Part shown: one piece after another, positions 62,063 to 64,000 of the stretch
Layout of the letters: the number at the start of each line of letters is the position of its first letter
How positions within the stretch are numbered: the stretch's first letter is position 1
Source: Zeimonas sp044507525
GTDB lineage: Bacteria; Pseudomonadota; Gammaproteobacteria; Burkholderiales; Burkholderiaceae_E
DNA length: 64,000 nucleotides
Assembly (NCBI GenBank): GCA_044507525.1
Contig: JBIQJM010000003.1
Location: forward strand, 25,664 to 89,663
Direction: 5' to 3'
Notes under the pieces: model-generated
Seen by the model: the letters and a program-made list of their open reading frames with translations, nothing else
Database searches by the model: none
What the model was told of the DNA's origin: nothing
Made by a program: the position numbers and the translations under genes

Positions 62063-62635
62063 ATGGGCAGCAGACATGGCCAACCGCAGGAGTTCACGAT
62101 CGTCCAGTCGTGCCCTGCCGTGGAAGTGCCTTGGGGAACGTCGGTGACGCTGAGGGAGGGCAAGCCTGGAACGGTGACCCAGCGACTCGGCGGAACGATC
62201 ACCGTGATGGTCGAGGGCAACCTGTACCGCCTCGAGGAGGAATACGCCGAGGCGCTCGGCCTCGAGCCCCTGGTCCTGCCCGACGTCGCGGAGATATTCA
62301 CCGACAAGGCGCCGACGCCCGAGCTGATCGAGATGGCCGCGTGGAAGGTGCTCGGCACCTGCTACGACCCCGAGATCCCGATGGACATCGTCAACCTCGG
62401 GCTCGTGTACAGCGTCGTCTGCAGCAACGTCGACCACGGCAGCTTCCGGCTCGACGTGCAGATGACGGTGACCGCGCCGGGTTGCGGAATGGGCACGCTG
62501 ATGTGCGACGAGGCGCGCGAGAAACTGCTGAAGATCCCCGGCGTCGACCAGGCGAAGGTAGACTTGGTCTTCGATCCGCCGTGGACGCGCTACATGATGA
62601 GCGAAGCGGCCCGGCTGGAGATGGGAATGTTCTAG
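62063..62635 (+). CDS. sufT: Fe-S assembly protein SufT
   Basis: Protein of 190 residues. The C-terminal MIP18/DUF59 domain has AAWKVLGTCYDPEIPMDIVNLGLVYSV and TVTAPGCGMGTLMCDEAR; the N-terminal part (EVPWGTSVTLREGKPGTVTQ) is specific to SufT. GAGGA sits upstream of the ATG. SufT aids maturation of Fe-S proteins under high demand. The succinate dehydrogenase genes follow after 16 bases, so cluster assembly and a major client may be co-transcribed. Confidence 0.9.
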   Translation: MGSRHGQPQEFTIVQSCPAVEVPWGTSVTLREGKPGTVTQRLGGTITVMVEGNLYRLEEEYAEALGLEPLVLPDVAEIFTDKAPTPELIEMAAWKVLGTCYDPEIPMDIVNLGLVYSVVCSNVDHGSFRLDVQMTVTAPGCGMGTLMCDEAREKLLKIPGVDQAKVDLVFDPPWTRYMMSEAARLEMGMF

Positions 62636-62651
62636 GGGCACGGGCGATCCG

Positions 62652-63059
62652 ATGCAGCGGCAACCGATGGCTAACGGCGCAGTCCGGTCGTTGCCGAAGT
62701 TCCTGAACCTCGCGCAGATCCGCTTCCCCGTCGGGGCGATCGCGTCGATCCTGCACCGGATCTCCGGCATCGTGCTGGTGGTGGCGCTGCCGGTGCTGGC
62801 TGGCGCGCTCGGCGAGTCGCTGCGCAGCCCGCAGGGCTTCGACGCCGTGCTCGACGCAGCAACGCGCTCGTGGTTCACGCCGTTGCTGTTCGTCGGGGTC
62901 TGGGCGCTCGTGCATCACGTCTTCGCCGGCGTGCGCCACCTGCTGATGGACATCGGCGTCGGGGTGCGGCTGCCGCAGGCACGCGCGAGCGCCTTCGTCT
63001 CCATTGCCGCCGGCATCGTCGCGGTGCTGCTCGCGCTCCTTGCATGGGGGTTGCGGTGA
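62652..63059 (+). CDS. sdhC: Succinate dehydrogenase cytochrome b556 subunit
   Basis: Membrane anchor of 135 residues with three hydrophobic helices. The motif RFPVGAIASILHRISGIVLV contains quinone-site residues, and WALVHHVFAGVRHLLMD holds the heme-ligand His candidates. An alternative ATG at 62667 would shorten it by five residues. Its stop overlaps the GTG of sdhD. Confidence 0.92.
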   Translation: MQRQPMANGAVRSLPKFLNLAQIRFPVGAIASILHRISGIVLVVALPVLAGALGESLRSPQGFDAVLDAATRSWFTPLLFVGVWALVHHVFAGVRHLLMDIGVGVRLPQARASAFVSIAAGIVAVLLALLAWGLR

Positions 63060-63379
63060 GGGTCTTCTCCGGGCAGCGCGCCTGGCTGCTGCAGCGCTTC
63101 AGCGCGATCGCCGTCCTCGTGCTGCTCGCGCTCGGCGCGTTCACGCTCGCCACCACCGCGGGCTCGGCGTACGAGCGCTGGCAGGCGCTGGCGACGAGCA
63201 CGCACGGAGCCGTGCTGATCCTCGCGTTCTTCGTCTCGATGGGCTTGCACGCCTGGATCGGCGTGCGCGACGTCGTCCTCGACTACGTGCACGCGCCGGC
63301 GCTGCGGCTGCCGCTGCTGGGAATCGTCGCCTTCGTCCTCGTCGCCGTGCAGATCCGCGTGCTGATGATCCTGACATGA
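63056..63379 (+). CDS. sdhD: Succinate dehydrogenase membrane anchor SdhD
   Basis: Second anchor subunit, 107 residues, three helices: RFSAIAVLVLLALGAFTL, VLILAFFVSMGLHAWIGVRDVVLDYVH and LLGIVAFVLVAVQIRVLMI. The His of GLHAW is the expected heme or quinone residue. It starts with GTG in a four-base overlap with sdhC, and its stop overlaps the ATG of sdhB rather than sdhA. Confidence 0.88.
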   Translation: MRVFSGQRAWLLQRFSAIAVLVLLALGAFTLATTAGSAYERWQALATSTHGAVLILAFFVSMGLHAWIGVRDVVLDYVHAPALRLPLLGIVAFVLVAVQIRVLMILT

Positions 63380-64000
63380 AGCTGAGCATCTACCGTTTCG
63401 ATCCCGACGCCGACGCACGGCCGCGCATGCAGTCGTACGAGGTCGAGCTGCGCCACACCGACCGGATGCTGCTCGACGTGCTGCTGCGGCTGAAGGAGGT
63501 CGACGACAGCCTGTCGTTCCGCCGCTCGTGCCGCGAGGGCGTCTGCGGATCCGATGCGATGAACATCAACGGGCGCAACGGCCTGGCCTGCATCCTTCCG
63601 GTGTCCGAGCTGAAGGAGCCGGTGGTGCTGCGGCCGCTGCCCGGCTTTCCCGTCGTGCGCGATCTCGTCGTCGACATGACGCAGTTCTTCGCGCACTACC
63701 GGTCGATCAAGCCTTACGTGATCGACGAAGGTCCGATGCCGGAGCGCGAGCGGCTGCAGTCGCCCGAGGAGCGCGAGCGGCTCGACGGGCTCTACGAGTG
63801 CATCCTGTGCGCCTGCTGCAGCGCCTTCTGCCCTTCGTACTGGTGGAATCCCGACAAGTTCATCGGTCCGGCCGGCCTGCTGCAGGCGTGGCGATTCATC
63901 ACCGACAGCCGCGACACCGCGCGCAGCGAGCGGCTCGCCTATCTCGACGACGTCTACCGCCTGTACCGCTGCCGCACGATCATGAACTGCACCGAGGTGT
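63376..64000 (+). CDS. sdhB: Succinate dehydrogenase iron-sulfur subunit (3' end missing)
   Basis: The first 208 residues are present; the family length is about 235. The [2Fe-2S] loop SCREGVCGSDAMNINGRNG has Asp in place of the third Cys, as in E. coli. The [4Fe-4S] and [3Fe-4S] ligands begin in YECILCACCSAFCPSYWW, and the next Cys is in YRCRTIMNC at the window edge. The gene directly follows sdhD in an ATGA overlap, with no flavoprotein gene between them. Confidence 0.93.
   Translation, partial: MKLSIYRFDPDADARPRMQSYEVELRHTDRMLLDVLLRLKEVDDSLSFRRSCREGVCGSDAMNINGRNGLACILPVSELKEPVVLRPLPGFPVVRDLVVDMTQFFAHYRSIKPYVIDEGPMPERERLQSPEERERLDGLYECILCACCSAFCPSYWWNPDKFIGPAGLLQAWRFITDSRDTARSERLAYLDDVYRLYRCRTIMNCTEV

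Overview
The window is about 64 kb of high-G+C, densely coding DNA. Stops and starts often overlap in ATGA or GTGA junctions. Gene content points to a betaproteobacterium, probably Burkholderiales: the DUF2863 gene next to dnaQ, the methyltransferase-cfa-rnhA-dnaQ housekeeping block, the soxCDYZAXB order, two branched-chain amino-acid type (Liv) ABC cassettes and a DUF2868/DUF3482 pair. This assignment rests on family knowledge, not on a database search. I saw no rRNA, tRNA, CRISPR array, insertion sequence or phage gene, and no gene-free stretch longer than about 230 bases.

Layout. 1-5.2 kb: a yejABEF-type peptide/microcin C-like ABC importer, with yejA cut by the window edge. 5.2-16 kb: the lipoprotein transglycosylase MltD, a methyltransferase-like protein, cyclopropane fatty acid synthase, RNase HI, an RND efflux pair, DnaQ and a DUF2863 protein. 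16-26 kb: a thiosulfate oxidation locus (soxW-like | soxR soxC soxD soxY soxZ soxA soxX soxB) extended by a TlpA-like thioredoxin, a GlcG/HbpS-like protein and a metallo-beta-lactamase-fold protein. 26-34 kb: outer-membrane phospholipase A, then a minus-strand livGHMKF operon ending in an acyl-CoA synthetase. 34-44 kb: an MliC-like protein, then a long minus-strand row: an XRE/DUF2083-type regulator, a single-domain response regulator, a small membrane protein, an SSF-STAC-histidine kinase, a family 9 glycosyltransferase, DUF2868 and a DUF3482 GTPase. 44-49.6 kb: a second liv operon on the plus strand.

49.6-56 kb: a zinc alcohol dehydrogenase, a hemerythrin and an ATP-dependent benzoyl-CoA reductase set in the order bzdN-O-P-Q-M (Azoarcus-type order). 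56-64 kb: an Rrf2 regulator and sufBCDSUT, running straight into sdhC, sdhD and sdhB. The sdhA gene is absent from its usual place between sdhD and sdhB.

How the parts may work together. The sox genes suggest energy from reduced sulfur; two Liv importers and an acyl-CoA ligase suggest organic-acid use; benzoyl-CoA reductase indicates anaerobic aromatic degradation. The bzd promoter region carries a perfect FNR-type box followed by a perfect 16-bp palindrome. The divergent Rrf2-suf operon would supply Fe-S clusters both to the reductase and to succinate dehydrogenase. The least expected signal is in the regulator at 42454-44031. Between its DNA-binding and DUF2083-type parts it has a segment that aligns without gaps to the HisKA helices of the histidine kinase encoded 2.3 kb downstream, including the phospho-acceptor histidine position.
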